NCBI GenBank assembly: GCA_030015575.1
Contig: CM057349.1
Coordinates: 259,155,077 to 259,219,076 of the forward strand
DNA: 64,000 nucleotides
DNA from: Agapanthus africanus
Taxonomy: Eukaryota; Streptophyta; Magnoliopsida; Asparagales; Amaryllidaceae
Direction: 5' to 3'
Shown here: piece after piece, positions 12,200 through 22,978 of the stretch
Layout: each line of letters opens with the position of its first letter
Numbering within the stretch: position 1 is the first letter of the stretch
Notes under the pieces: model-generated
What the model was told of the DNA's origin: nothing
What the model saw: only the letters and a program-made list of their open reading frames with translations
Database searches by the model: none
Position numbers and translations under genes: made by a program

Positions 12200-14374
12200 T
12201 GTTAGTTATATGTGTGCCCTAGAGGCCATTACGATAAATACGATGTATATTGTAATGGATGCTTGGACATATATAGGGAGGACTTTCTTGCTCGACATGA
12301 TAGTATGCTATCTGGTTGTACTTTATCTTAATGTGTACTCTGATTGTCTCTATGTTACATGTTGATAAAGCCCTTAGGATATGTACTCGACTACTGGGAC
12401 TATGATGAGATCATACTAGTGGGGCCACGGTAGTCGACGAGTACATCCTATAACTGTTCCTAGTCGAGGGTGTATCGAGACAGGGCATCGATACACCAGA
12501 GTAGACTAGCGTATACGCATCTTGACCCATATGATGGGCGATGGATGATCCCATATCCATCGGTGTTTGACATCAAGGATGGTGTACGGGTGCTCAGTGG
12601 AGACTGGATACACTGGACGGACTCGCCGAGAACTCCCAGATGGTATTATACCTCACGTCAGATGGCAGTTCTCTGGTGACACTGGTACAGAGTAGTCTGT
12701 TGATCCGAGATCGTCATAGAGTCTTGTATGATTCCTACTGTGCTTTGATTTCCATCATACCACGTCCAAGAGGGCGTGCAAAAAGGTGACTTTTGGGTAC
12801 AGTCCCGAATCACATGGAGGCAATGAGCGATAGGAGGGGATTCGTCTCTCCCGGTATAGGGAGTTGATGTTGCGCTGTGTTCGATTGGCTATAACTGGAA
12901 ATCCCTGGCCAGGGTTGTTGAGATTTACTTGTAAGTGTTGTCAGTAGTTTCTCGAACTGTTATAGACCTCATATCGACACGACTTATCGAGCTACTGGGG
13001 TCTGACGTTTACCACCCCTAGGCGAGATATGCGACATATCAGACGACGAGACCGGACTGTACGGGAGTGTTACTGATTGGATTCACAGGAGAATGTACAT
13101 GCTTGCTTGTTGATCTTCTGAGCGCTCAATACCTGGGTGGCTGCTACGTTTAGCTGACCGCTTGCAGCTTGTGGGTGTTTGATATGATCATCACCCACTG
13201 CTGGCGTATTGACGATTCTTGAGAGGCCTATGCAGAGATTTCTTGACTCAGGCAAAACGGAGTAGGGGCACATATGTGATATGTGCGGGACCGAGGATAA
13301 TGCGATATGAGATACCGTATTCTTTTATCGCGATATTTGATATCAGCCGGCTCATCCGATCAAGTGTTGATTCGATGAATCGGTAAATAAGATATTAGTC
13401 GGTTATATGCGATATAGCCGGATTGTCGGATCAAGTGTTGATTCCATAATTTAATGTATAATAATATATTTCATATATTAAATTACATTAACTAATATTA
13501 GCTCACTAAAAGATTCTTTTTCTCACTCGGGTAATACATTGATATATATGCGATATATGTTAATTGTATTATTTTCTTTTGTTACAATAAATATTATATA
13601 TGTGATATATAATATTGTAATATGATATGATAACTAATGCAACATGTTTAGTAGAGATTAAACAAGATTGGGGTTTGATTTAGGTTAATGCCTTCTAGTA
13701 GCTTCTAGAAGCTTTTCTTTTGTCATGGAAAGATATTATGCTTGATATTTTCAAGTGAATCACCTTTAACCCAACCCAAACCCTAGCCCTAGTTAAATCT
13801 CTATAATGGTTTAGTTAACCAGGGTTGCATAATTCATCATTATCATCTTTTCATTATTCATCACAAAAGGTTTCATGTTGATTGTTCTCTTCTTCCTTCT
13901 TTCTTTTCATGAAAAAGCTTTCTAGCTTTTTCTAAGTGATGAAAAATGAGTGAGAATAAGAAAACAAATGAGAGAAAAAATCCTACTTCATCATCCTCAT
14001 CTATCCTTGCCATTTAGATGAGGGTGTTCACATCATTTCATGAGTGATAGCTTGTGTTAACGAAACTTCAAGGTAGATTATCTATGTTATCGAAGATCGG
14101 AAGCAAGGTTGCATCATTCTCTTCGTGGAGCCTCTCGAGAGTCCGGAACACGATGATCGCAGCGAAGGGACCTCAACTCGGAGCTTAAGAAGTGAAGGAC
14201 CGGATCTACAAAGGTTGTAATCCCTCTCACTTAGTGTTAAAGAGTTTAACATGCTTGTTTTCTCCTAAACCCTAGTTTAAAGATCCGGCTTCGGGTTGTT
14301 CGGCACGGCTAAAATTTTAATCGGGCATGGTTGATGCCTCGTAGACCCTTGTGAGCGTGCCTAGGAACCTTACA
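12200..14374 (+). mobile_element. Element C, 5' LTR (2,175 bp)
   Basis: It starts TGTTAGTTATATG and ends CCTTACA, followed by a Met-tRNA primer site. It is repeated at 20001..21032 plus 31033..32167, and in reverse as the solo LTR at 61651..63797. The proximal half resembles the E-type LTR. The distal half is AT-rich with GATATGCGATAT-like runs around 13290..13620. A 12641-started ORF (MVLYLTSDGSS...) is cut by a TGA near 12785 here but runs further in the 3' LTR copy. Confidence 0.93.
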
Positions 14375-14375
14375 G

Positions 14376-14387
14376 TGGTATCAGAGC
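14376..14387 (+). promoter_or_regulatory. Primer-binding site of element C (initiator Met tRNA)
   Basis: TGGTATCAGAGC lies one base after the LTR terminus and is the exact standard complement of the plant initiator-Met tRNA 3' end. Confidence 0.95.
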
Positions 14388-14574
14388 CAAGCTAAAGCTT
14401 TAGGCGAAGTCTAGACGAAGTTTTAAGTCCGATCGAACCCCGAAACCCTAATTTGAACCCTTCTCTGGATAATTTTCAAAAAGGTGATTTTTTCTGTATT
14501 AAAAATTCTCATAAAATAGAGAAGGAAAAACTAAGAATTACTGTGAAGTACGGTCCATTAACTCAATAATATGA

Positions 14575-14621
14575 CCGCGGAACCGCGGCCAATCCATGGG
14601 TTTGGCCGAGGTTCTGCGGCC
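14575..14621 (+). repeat. GC-rich hairpin in element C leader
   Basis: The left arm CCGCGGAACCGCGGCCA and right arm TGGCCGAGGTTCTGCGG can form a stem of about 17 pairs with two mismatches or wobbles, around a loop containing CCATGGG. Flanking AACTCA and TGAGTT extend it. It lies about 200 nt after the primer site. Near-identical hairpins occur in E (35633, 43554) and in the D LTR (56661). Confidence 0.75.
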
Positions 14622-16397
14622 AAAATTTTGAGTTAGTCCCTGTAAATTCACATATTTATTCTTAGGTCCTTTCTTGTCATTTTTTTCTGGGAATTGTTTA
14701 ATTCCACTCAAGTGTTGAGTTTTCTAGGATTGTATTGGAGACTCGTTGATTCGATCGGATAATTTAACTTTGTTTAGTTTGTCCGGATAATTTTTAGAAA
14801 CTGTTAAAAAGTTCGAACGGATATCAATAACTCACTTTTTCCCCTGCCGGAAAAATTTCCAAGCGTTGGATTTTTCCGTAGTTTAAGAACGTTCTATGTC
14901 ATGCAAGTAACGCGGTGGACCTTCTAGAAGACAACAAACCTTAACTCGATTATGTGACCGTCTTGAACTGCCTCTAAACCTTAGAGTTTGCGGCAGTACG
15001 GCGTGCCACATGTGAGGCGTTGGCTTGACCCTTCTACGGCTGGACAATTGGTACTGTGGCATGTGATGGATGTTTTTAAACTGATTTCAAGTGTTGAGCT
15101 ATTTGGGAAATCTTGGGTGTTTGATTATTCGATCGGAAAGTTTAACATTGTTTATTTATCTGGGATGTGATACAATGTTTGGAATCCACAGGTAGTTATG
15201 AGATAACTAATTATGAATAGTATAAACATAGCAGTTTAGTCTCAAATGATCGGTTGCCACGGAATTTTGATGTGATCAAAAGTCCGTCGCAATCACGTAG
15301 CGTACGCGGATACTCGCCGGGTAAACTTAATAGACAACCACACCCCATAGCCCCGATCAAGTGACTGTAGGAGAACCCCGTCGCCAAAAGCATCCGTTCG
15401 GGTGCTCGCGGCAGCGGTGTTCCGCCTTAGTGCACTTCGTCGACGGCATCCGGGGGTGCGGCCGTCTACTGAAGTTTGTGACGAGCATTCGATCAGGATA
15501 TCGTGAATCTTGTTGAATTGGCCGACTTGATATTGAAAAGAGTTTTCGATAATGAGACTAAAATGCGGGGTTTATAATTGTTAAGCATGCGATGTCTAAG
15601 GAATTCATTTGGTTTGGCATGCGATGTCTAAGGAGGTTGCGGATTCCAACTGTTGTAGTTTTACACTTTCTTTTCTGTGACCGTAAGTGTAGTATGTGGT
15701 GTATCGCCGGCTTCGTTGCTATACATCAACGACAATCGGGATACGCATACTTGCTTACGTTGATGATATGAGATCTTATGTGTTGCTGTGATATGTTGTA
15801 TTGGATCGTCGCGTTTGAATAGCCGGGGGTTTTATATGAGATGAGTGTTTTTCTTTTTCATTCATGTAAAATTCATTTGTATGTAATATTCTTTTATTGG
15901 GGCACTTCCGGGCTGAGGATGATGTCACCGTTGTATATTATTTACTTTTCCGCATTAGGTAGACCCAAGGCGGGGAGCGTAAGTAACCGGGTTCTAGGGT
16001 CCAGTGGGAGACCATCTCGAGGAGTCGAGACCGGGTCTCCTAACCATAGAATTGGCAGTGTTACTTGCCGCTCTCGTAGGGGTCTAGGGATGTGGGTTTG
16101 GCTATTCATCGCGACCGTGGAATCCGTGTTTTATACAGGCTCATATTAAAACACGGACATCCTAGTATATCCAATATTTCATATATGTTCTTCTGCTGCA
16201 ATGTTCTGTGATGAGATCATATTACTGCCTGAGACGAATGTTTATATTATATATATGAGATATATGTTATATTGCAGATTTCGTTTCAAATGAGATGCTT
16301 GTGAAGCATAATAAAATGGGACTTTATTAATGAGATTAATGAAACTAAAAGAAACCTAAAGATGTTGTAGAAACTTTTTTAAAAACTGGTAGCTCTA

Positions 16398-16632
16398 GTT
16401 CTTGCTTTGTATAGCGGTGTTCCTTGTAGAACATCCAGCACCTTATTCGATAAGGAAAGAGCCGAGATCCCTTCACCGGGAGTGACCTCTTTAGTGAAAC
16501 TAGCAGATGCTACAAACTCGGTCTGTCTTTTGATTGCTTCTATAGTTCTTGCTTTGCACCGCGATATTTATGAAATATCCTGCACCTTATTCGATGAGGA
16601 AAGGGCCGACGATCCCTTCACCGGGAGTGACC
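16398..16632 (+). repeat. Duplicated leader module with TCCC-TTCACC-GGGA hairpin (C)
   Basis: Two copies of a module begin GTTCTTGCTTTG at 16398 and 16545. Each contains GATCCCTTCACCGGGAGTGA (from 16466 and from 16611), in which TCCC and GGGA can pair around a six-base loop. The same duplication, with a 137-bp period, exists in E at 36842 and 36979. Confidence 0.8.
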
Positions 16633-16787
16633 CCTTTAGCAAAACTAGAAAAGCCTAAAAAACACTCCATTTAAAATCACTCGATTCTTCAACGATATCA
16701 AGTTCATTACGCAAAGGGTTTTCTTAAAAATCCGCCGTAACCCTCCGTCATTTTAGGAAATAGAGTACTTAGTATTCGTGCTGCGTT

Positions 16788-16978
16788 TGTTGACCATAGT
16801 TAAGGCACAGTGTATGGTAGCTAAGTGATGTTTTCCTACATAACATATGATGTGATTAATTAGGACAGTCATATGATTTTGTTGACCTTAGTTAAGGGTC
16901 ATGTGGGTGGGTCTAATCAATCGGGAAATGACGGGTTGAACTTGACTAGTGCTTATGATTTGTTGACCATAGTTAAGG
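16788..16978 (+). repeat. Three copies of TGTTGACC(A/T)TAGTTAAGG (C)
   Basis: Copies start at 16788, 16880 and 16961, with spacing 92 and 81. In the second and third the arms TGACC and GGTCA are inverted around the centre. Element E has three copies of the counterpart TGTTGGCCAAAGTCAAGG at 37218, 37311 and 37396, with nearly the same spacing, and truncated G has one. Confidence 0.8.
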
Positions 16979-17473
16979 TCATAAGTCACTAGGGGTAAAA
17001 TATTATTGGGAATTTCAAGTGTTGAAATTGGCAATGAGATTGCATACCTTCTATGAGATAGTTGGATCTCGATACCCGCTGTGAGTAAGAGTTACTCCTG
17101 GGAGAGTTTTACACATTACAATTAGCCGATCAAGTAGGTGTCTAGAAAGGTGTCAACGGGGTTACGCACCTGGGAAAACGAGGTTTACTTTAATTAGGTT
17201 TGTGCGAAAGCACGGGGGACCTCCCTCAAAGTACCGACGCTGGCCTGGCTGAAAGATTGGCGAACTTGTAGCGTGTAATTAATCCCGGCTAGTCTTTCCT
17301 TTTAGGGTTTGAAGGAAGATTTGATTAAAACAGTGGGAGACATCCTGATTAGATATATTAGATAACCAATCTAATCTTGCAAGAGCATACGCTGAGTGTT
17401 TTCCTCTCTCACTCTCTCTCTCTCTAGGTAGCGACCGTATCACGCCTTAATCAAGATAATAATACGGATATAT

Positions 17474-17851
17474 TTGACCAAACCCACTTGTTATACTGAA
17501 CCGGGGAACGTTGGTCCCGCTCCAATTTATAATTTTTATAAGGCAGAGCAGGAAATTGGGGAATACCAGATTTCCCGTTCCGCCCAAACGAAGAAAGTGC
17601 ATGCTGATGCAACTTCTTCGGGTGTATTCATTACACAGAACTGTTTCTCAGTATCCTTTACGTCCTGGGTATGTGATACCGGATCAGGATCCCACATATG
17701 TAATTTGTTACATGGGCTACAGATAAGTAGAGAACTGAGAACGGGTGATAAGTTTCATGAGATAGAAACGGTGCAAGTGTTGCAGCCAAGTCTGTTGGTC
17801 ACTATCACCCTGTATTACCAGAATACATTGATTCTGAACGAATGTTATTAG
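17474..17851 (+). pseudogene. Element C protease remnant (Ty1/copia)
   Basis: This open stretch of 125 codons contains the Ty1/copia aspartic protease signature: SWVCDTGSGSHIC around the catalytic Asp codon at 17675, followed by a GLQ-RELRTGD segment that matches the usual copia spacing. The protease would cleave the Gag-Pol polyprotein inside the particle. The flap and C-terminal parts are lost; the frame ends at TAG 17849..17851 in unrelated sequence. It is a fragment rather than an enzyme. Confidence 0.75.
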
Positions 17852-17955
17852 ATACCGAACCTGATATACAACATCATATCAGTCTCTTTTTTAGTAAAGA
17901 AGTGATATAATTTTGTATTGTTGGATAATGTTTTGAACATTTCCTATATAAAGAG

Positions 17956-18540
17956 TTGATCGGTTCAGGCACGTTATCTAAAAGCATTGACGTTCTAAAT
18001 CAAACCACAGTTCTTAACGTATCGAACACACACAAGAGGAAGAGTTCAGAAATGAACGAATCCTTCTTGAGGCATTGTAGACTAGGTCATATCAATGCGA
18101 CCCGACTAGCTGAAGTTACATATAGATGCATATTTAAATTAGTTTGAATTTACATCTTGTGAAACTTGCCGGTCATGTCACAGAGATAAGATGAACACAG
18201 CTCTGTTTATTGGAAACAGAGAAAGAGTTAGTGAACTCTTAGGATTGATACATGCTGATGTATGAAAGTCCCCTGTCTACACATGCCAGGACCGGTTCTT
18301 TGTACTTCATTACATTCTTTGATGATCTCTCAAGATTCAGACATATGTTCCTGTTGAAACATAAGTCCGAACCTTTTGAGATATTCACAGAATGTAAGTT
18401 AGAAGTAGAGAACCAAAATACGGGTATAAGTATTATGTCCTTTGATGAGATCAAGGAGGAGAATACTTGAGCACGGAATTCCTGGACTATTCTAAAGTAG
18501 AATGAGATTCTCACTCAGCATTACTCCTCCGAATACACCA
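17956..18540 (+). pseudogene. Element C GAG-pre-integrase and integrase remnant
   Basis: The first stretch (17956..18147) contains FLRHCRLGHIN, the pre-integrase HHCC zinc-binding motif. Another frame supplies the CETCRSC continuation near 18160. The segment at 18252..18470 matches the copia integrase core, with YFITFFDDLSRF, LLKHKSEPFEIF and the VENQ region. The SDRGGEY motif, where the second catalytic Asp normally lies, is garbled near 18440..18475, where the frame hits a stop. Several frameshifts separate the pieces. Position after protease and before RT confirms Ty1/copia order. Confidence 0.8.
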
Positions 18541-18775
18541 TAGCACGATGGTATATCGGGGCGGAGCAATCACACCCTATTTGATATGGTAAGCTCTATG
18601 ATGAGTATTACTGAGTTTCCTATTTCCTTTTGGGAGTTATGCACTTGAGAAGCTGCATACCTATTGAATGTGGATTCAATAGTTTCCAACGAACCTCAGC
18701 CTCTCCGCCGATCTAGTAGGGTTCCTCATCCACCTGAGAGATACTTCGGTTTCTCTATGACAGTGGGAGCGAGGA

Positions 18776-19380
18776 TTGCATCATAAGATGATGACCCAAC
18801 TAGTTTCGAGCTGGCCATCAGGAGTGGGACTTTGTAAGAATGGCTGGATGCTTAGCGATCTGAGATGGAATCCTTATACACCAACAAAGTATGAACTTTG
18901 GTTGCTTTATCTGAAGGGTGAAATCCCCATCAGGAGCAAGTACATCTTGAGAAGATTACTTGGTGTACATGGAAAAGTTGAGACTTTCAAAGCTATGATT
19001 AAAGTCCATCCAGATCCTACTTGCCACGGCTACATACCATGACTACGATATCTGGCGGTTGGGTGTCATGACTGCTTTTCTAAATGATGTTTTAGAAGAG
19101 AGCGTCTATACGTACACAGCCAGAGGGCTTCGTAGATAGTAGGAGCAGCAGAAACATGTGCAAGATACTTTATAGGATAAAGCAGGCATCGCGGAGTTGG
19201 AACATCTGTTTTGATGTGGTAGTCAAAGAGTTTGACTTCATCAAAATGGTAGATGAACCTTGTATATTCAAAAAGGTAGTAGGGAGTACGGTGATAATCC
19301 TCGTAGAGTACGTGGATGACATACTCTTGATAGGGAAGGAGTTTCCTATGCTACGCTCGGTCAATCTCCGCTTATCATAA
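18776..19380 (+). pseudogene. Element C reverse transcriptase remnant
   Basis: The best preserved piece (19156..19380) carries the copia RT palm motif C as YVDDILLIG, with the YVDD codons at 19309..19320, preceded by YRIKQASRSWN and DEPCIFKKVVGSTVI. Upstream, 19045..19140 shows a degraded YDYDIW..TAFLN..LEE block from the first palm motif, where the usual DVKTAFLNG reads VMTAFLND, so the catalytic Asp is lost. Stops and frame changes separate the pieces. It cannot encode an active RT. Confidence 0.82.
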
Positions 19381-19639
19381 GGATTCTCCATATAGGATCA
19401 AAGTGATACCTCCTAAATCCTGGGTTTTGGATTTATGAGATAGATCTAATTGGATATTAGGATACTCACTAGTTGTAGTGAGATGGTATCAATCGATCCT
19501 GGGGAGAATCACTGGAAAGGTTCCAGAGTGATAAGGACGACTGAATGTCAGTCGCAGGCATTGTCTTTACCCTTAGTGGAGGGACGGTATGTTGGAAGAG
19601 TTCCAAGCTAGATACCGTGACATACTAGACGATTAAAGG

Positions 19640-19948
19640 CAAGATACATCGTTACCAAGGATGCTACCAAAGAGGCAGTCTGGATACATAAAAGTTCATG
19701 AGATGAACTTCGTTCCTACCATTGTGTGACAATAGAGTTGTGGCTTTGGCCAAGGAACCCTGTCCCATCAGAAATCCAGATATAATTCTTAGGCAGTATC
19801 GCCTGATCATGGAGATGGTTGATCTCCAGGGAGATCGAGGTTAGGAGAGTAGACACAGAGGACGACAGCGCGGATCCACTCATAAAGGCCTTTTTCCCAG
19901 TAGAGACTTTTATGGGATGGTTGAGTATGAGGTACTTCAACCAGAGCT
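19640..19948 (+). pseudogene. Element C RNase H remnant
   Basis: Across three frames the segment gives KEAVWIHK-like, SHQKS and TEDD..ADPL.KA pieces in the order found at the C-terminus of copia RNase H, just before the polypurine tract. There are several stops. The assignment rests on order and short matches. Confidence 0.65.
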
Positions 19949-19987
19949 AAATGTTGGGTATGTGATACCACAACAGATGGCCCTAGT

Positions 19988-20000
19988 GCAAGTGGGAGAT
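19988..20000 (+). promoter_or_regulatory. Polypurine tract of element C
   Basis: GCAAGTGGGAGAT directly precedes the 3' LTR start TGTTAG. E uses the closely similar GAAAGTGGGAGAT. Confidence 0.9.
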
Positions 20001-21032
20001 TGTTAGTTATATGTGTGCCCTAGAGGCCATTACTGTACATATGATGTATATTGTAATGGATGCTTGGACATATATAGGGAGGACTTTCTTGCTCGACATG
20101 ATAGTATGCTATCTGGTTGTTCTTTATCTTAACGTGTACTCTGATTGTCTCTATGTTACATGTTGATAAAGCCCTTAGGATATGTACTCGACTACTGGGA
20201 CTATGATAAGATCATACTAGTGGGGCCACGATAGTCGACAAGTACATCCTGTAACTGTTCCTAGTCGAGGGTGTATCGAGACAGGGCATCGATACACCAG
20301 AGTTGAGTAGCGTATACGCATCTTGCCCTATATGATGGGCGATGGATGATCCCATATCCATCGGTGTTTGACATCAAGGATGGTGTACGGGTGCTCAGTG
20401 GAGACTGGGTATACTGGACGGACTCGCCGAGAACTCCCAGATGGTATTATACCTCACGTCAGATGGCAGTTCTCTGGTGACACCGGTACAGAGTAGTCTG
20501 TTGACCCGAGATCGTCATAGAGTCTTGTGTGATTCCCACTGTGCTTTGATTTCCATCATACCACGTCCAAGAGGGCGTGCAAAAAGGTGGCTTTTGGGTA
20601 CAGTCCCGAATCACATGGAGGCAATGAGCGATAGGAGGGGATTCGTCTCTCCCAGTATAGGGAGTTGATGTTGCGCTGTGTTCGATTGGCTATAACTGGA
20701 AATCCCTGGCCAGGGTTGCTGAGATTTACTGGTAAGTGTTATCAGTAGTTTCTCGAACTGTTATAGACCTCATATCGACACGACTTATCGAGCTACTGGG
20801 GTCTGACGTTTACCACCCCTAGGCGAGATATGCGACATATCAGACGACGAGACCGGACTGTACGGGAGTGTTACTGATTGGATTCACAGGAGAATGTACA
20901 GGCTTGCTTGTTGATATTCTGAGTGCTCAATACCTGGGTGGCTGTTACGTTTAGCTGACCGCTTGCAGCTTGTGGGTGTTTGATATGATCATCACCCACT
21001 GCCGGCGTATTGACGATTCTTTAGAGTCCTAT
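20001..21032 (+). mobile_element. Element C, 3' LTR, first part (interrupted by B)
   Basis: Homologous to the first ~1,030 bp of the 5' LTR at 12200. It breaks off at CCTAT, the target site of element B, and resumes at 31033. The ORF at 20441..20668 (MVLYLTSDGSS...) lies here. Confidence 0.95.
21028..21032 (+). repeat. Left target-site duplication of element B (CCTAT)
   Basis: CCTAT precedes the B terminus TGTCACG and recurs at 31033..31037. The uninterrupted C 5' LTR has GGCCTATGCAGAG at this point, confirming the empty site. Confidence 0.95.
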
Positions 21033-22035
21033 TGTCACGACCCGAAAGTACGGAACGTGACCGGCACTTAGATTACGAAGCGTCTAGAGGCGCCACGTGA
21101 CCTAAGTAAGCCGAAGCCCAGAAATCTAAACCAAAAAAAAAAAGAAAGAGAAGAAAAGAAAAGAAAACAAGTATAAAAACATCAGCAAATTTTTACCAAA
21201 ATTTCGGCAGAGTCTCCTCTGTAAAAACTGGCCCCCAAACGGGTACAACAAGTATAATATGAATAAACAATAAAAAGCATCCCCAAACGGGTGCTAGCTC
21301 AACGCCAACAGGCGGAGACAACCACAACAATCACAATAATATACAACGCCAAAGGGCGAGGCTCAAATCTCAAAAGAAAACACAACCACCAGATCAGAAT
21401 AACACATGCGCGACTCTAAGGTCGAAATAAACAACTGGTCCAATAAACTTATCAAGTAATACAAATATGGTTGATGGAGCTTTCTAGATACAAATGAAAT
21501 AATAAAAATACAACGGCGGTTCAGATACAAATGAACCAACCTACCGTGCAAATCACCCGAAATGAAATGATGTGCCAGCAACTGCCAAGGGAAACCTGTA
21601 CATCGCACCTGTAAAGAATTTGGCACAATTGGGGTGAGTTGCCAAATCGTGAGTAGAAGACATCTACGAAAAGAAATCGAATGCACGACGCTATCCTAGG
21701 TCATAATAATACACTACTATATCATAAACATCTAGTAATAGCAGGGTAAAACTACGTGTAAATGCAGATACTCCGTGCTCGTATCAGTGCCTCATATAGT
21801 ACTATGTCATACGAATGGATATGCATGCACCATGAATATAAAATAATCAATCCTAAAATCCAGATATATCTGTATAAGAAATCTTTAGCTGTTATCATAG
21901 TAAAACGTGTATAGAAATCTGAAATATCAACAATGAAATCCATGGAAATCCGTGTCAAGCATCGACACAAACATGTAAATCTCAAGTCTCATAGTCTCAA
22001 TACCTCGGGCTCCGTCAGTCCGGATCGGCCCATAG

Positions 22036-22978
22036 CATCAAATCTCACGACAACGGTCGGTATCCTCCGGATATCCGCCGTGCCAGACATCACCGGTAGG
22101 TAGCCTTCCCCTGCCAGGCTCATCGTCTACAACTCGATCTTCTTGCCCCGGGGTACCATACCGGGCCCACCATGTACCCGAGACGGTTCATCCACTCCTC
22201 GAATCGGGTCTCGAAATCCAACAGAAAACATGAAATCTCATGGTGGACGACACATACATCACGAGGAAACCGCATCTTATGTTTTAAAAAGAGAGGAGGA
22301 GAGAGAGAGAAGTTTTATATATTCTTGCGGTTTTTCCCCAAAAATCCAGAAATCTCATAGAAACCCAAATCTCCAAATCATGAGTAAGTATATGATAAAT
22401 GTCGGCATATGCCCCATAATACTGCATGATAACACGAAAATATGAATGCATGAATGTCTAAGTAATGAATATCATGTCTTATACTTAACATCAGAGAGTG
22501 ATCACAATATTATATCGATTTAGTTGTTAACTGATTCTATCAATAAAAGATAATATGATCTAAAGTGTACGTGACATAGAAATTACCGATGATGATGTAT
22601 GTGAGCCGGCAAATAAGTGTGCATGGAATATGCGCATCATCGGTAATGGTGCTGGTGTCCTAACAGGTAAAGTTTATACTGATTATAGCAACATATAAAA
22701 GAACATGCACCATGAGGATTACAGTATGAATGTGAATACAGATGTGCATTATCCACTCCTCTGCGAGATACGAGTACAACTACCACTGTGTGAGTCGAAC
22801 CTAAACCAGTGTCCATCTAACATCCTAAGGAACTAAACCTAATAGACTAGTCAGTAAGAAACTAGAGTCTACCTAAGGTCTGAATCAATATCTCTAATAG
22901 TCGGCGATTCCGCCTCAAAAGCATCACGTACGTAGTACGGCTTCCTCGAATCAAGAGTGCGGATCAATCATCAAATCT
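22036..22978. repeat. Segment lost from the sister LTR, bounded by CATCAAATCT repeats
   Basis: The 10-bp repeats CATCAAATCT at 22036..22045 and 22969..22978 bound a segment that is absent from the 5' LTR, where a single CATCAAATCT remains at 28395..28404. The offset is 933 bp. Confidence 0.95.
22582..22647. repeat. Conserved 13-bp inverted repeat in element B 3' LTR
   Basis: Same arms as in A: ATTACCGATGATG and CATCATCGGTAAT. It lies inside the segment deleted from the other B LTR. Confidence 0.85.

Larger units (their letters stand above)
14388..17473 (+). other. Element C leader and unrecognisable gag region
   Basis: This 3-kb stretch between primer site and protease shows no intact gag and no zinc knuckle. 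It is homologous in patches to the E leader (35434..37750). It holds a stem-loop region with ATTGGCAGTGTTACTTGCC near 16051, a 147-bp-spaced duplicated module (16398 and 16545) and three copies of a TGTTGACC motif (16788, 16880, 16961). Small ORFs at 15841..16149 and 16407..16658 carry no family signature; the second simply spans the duplicated module. Confidence 0.7.
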
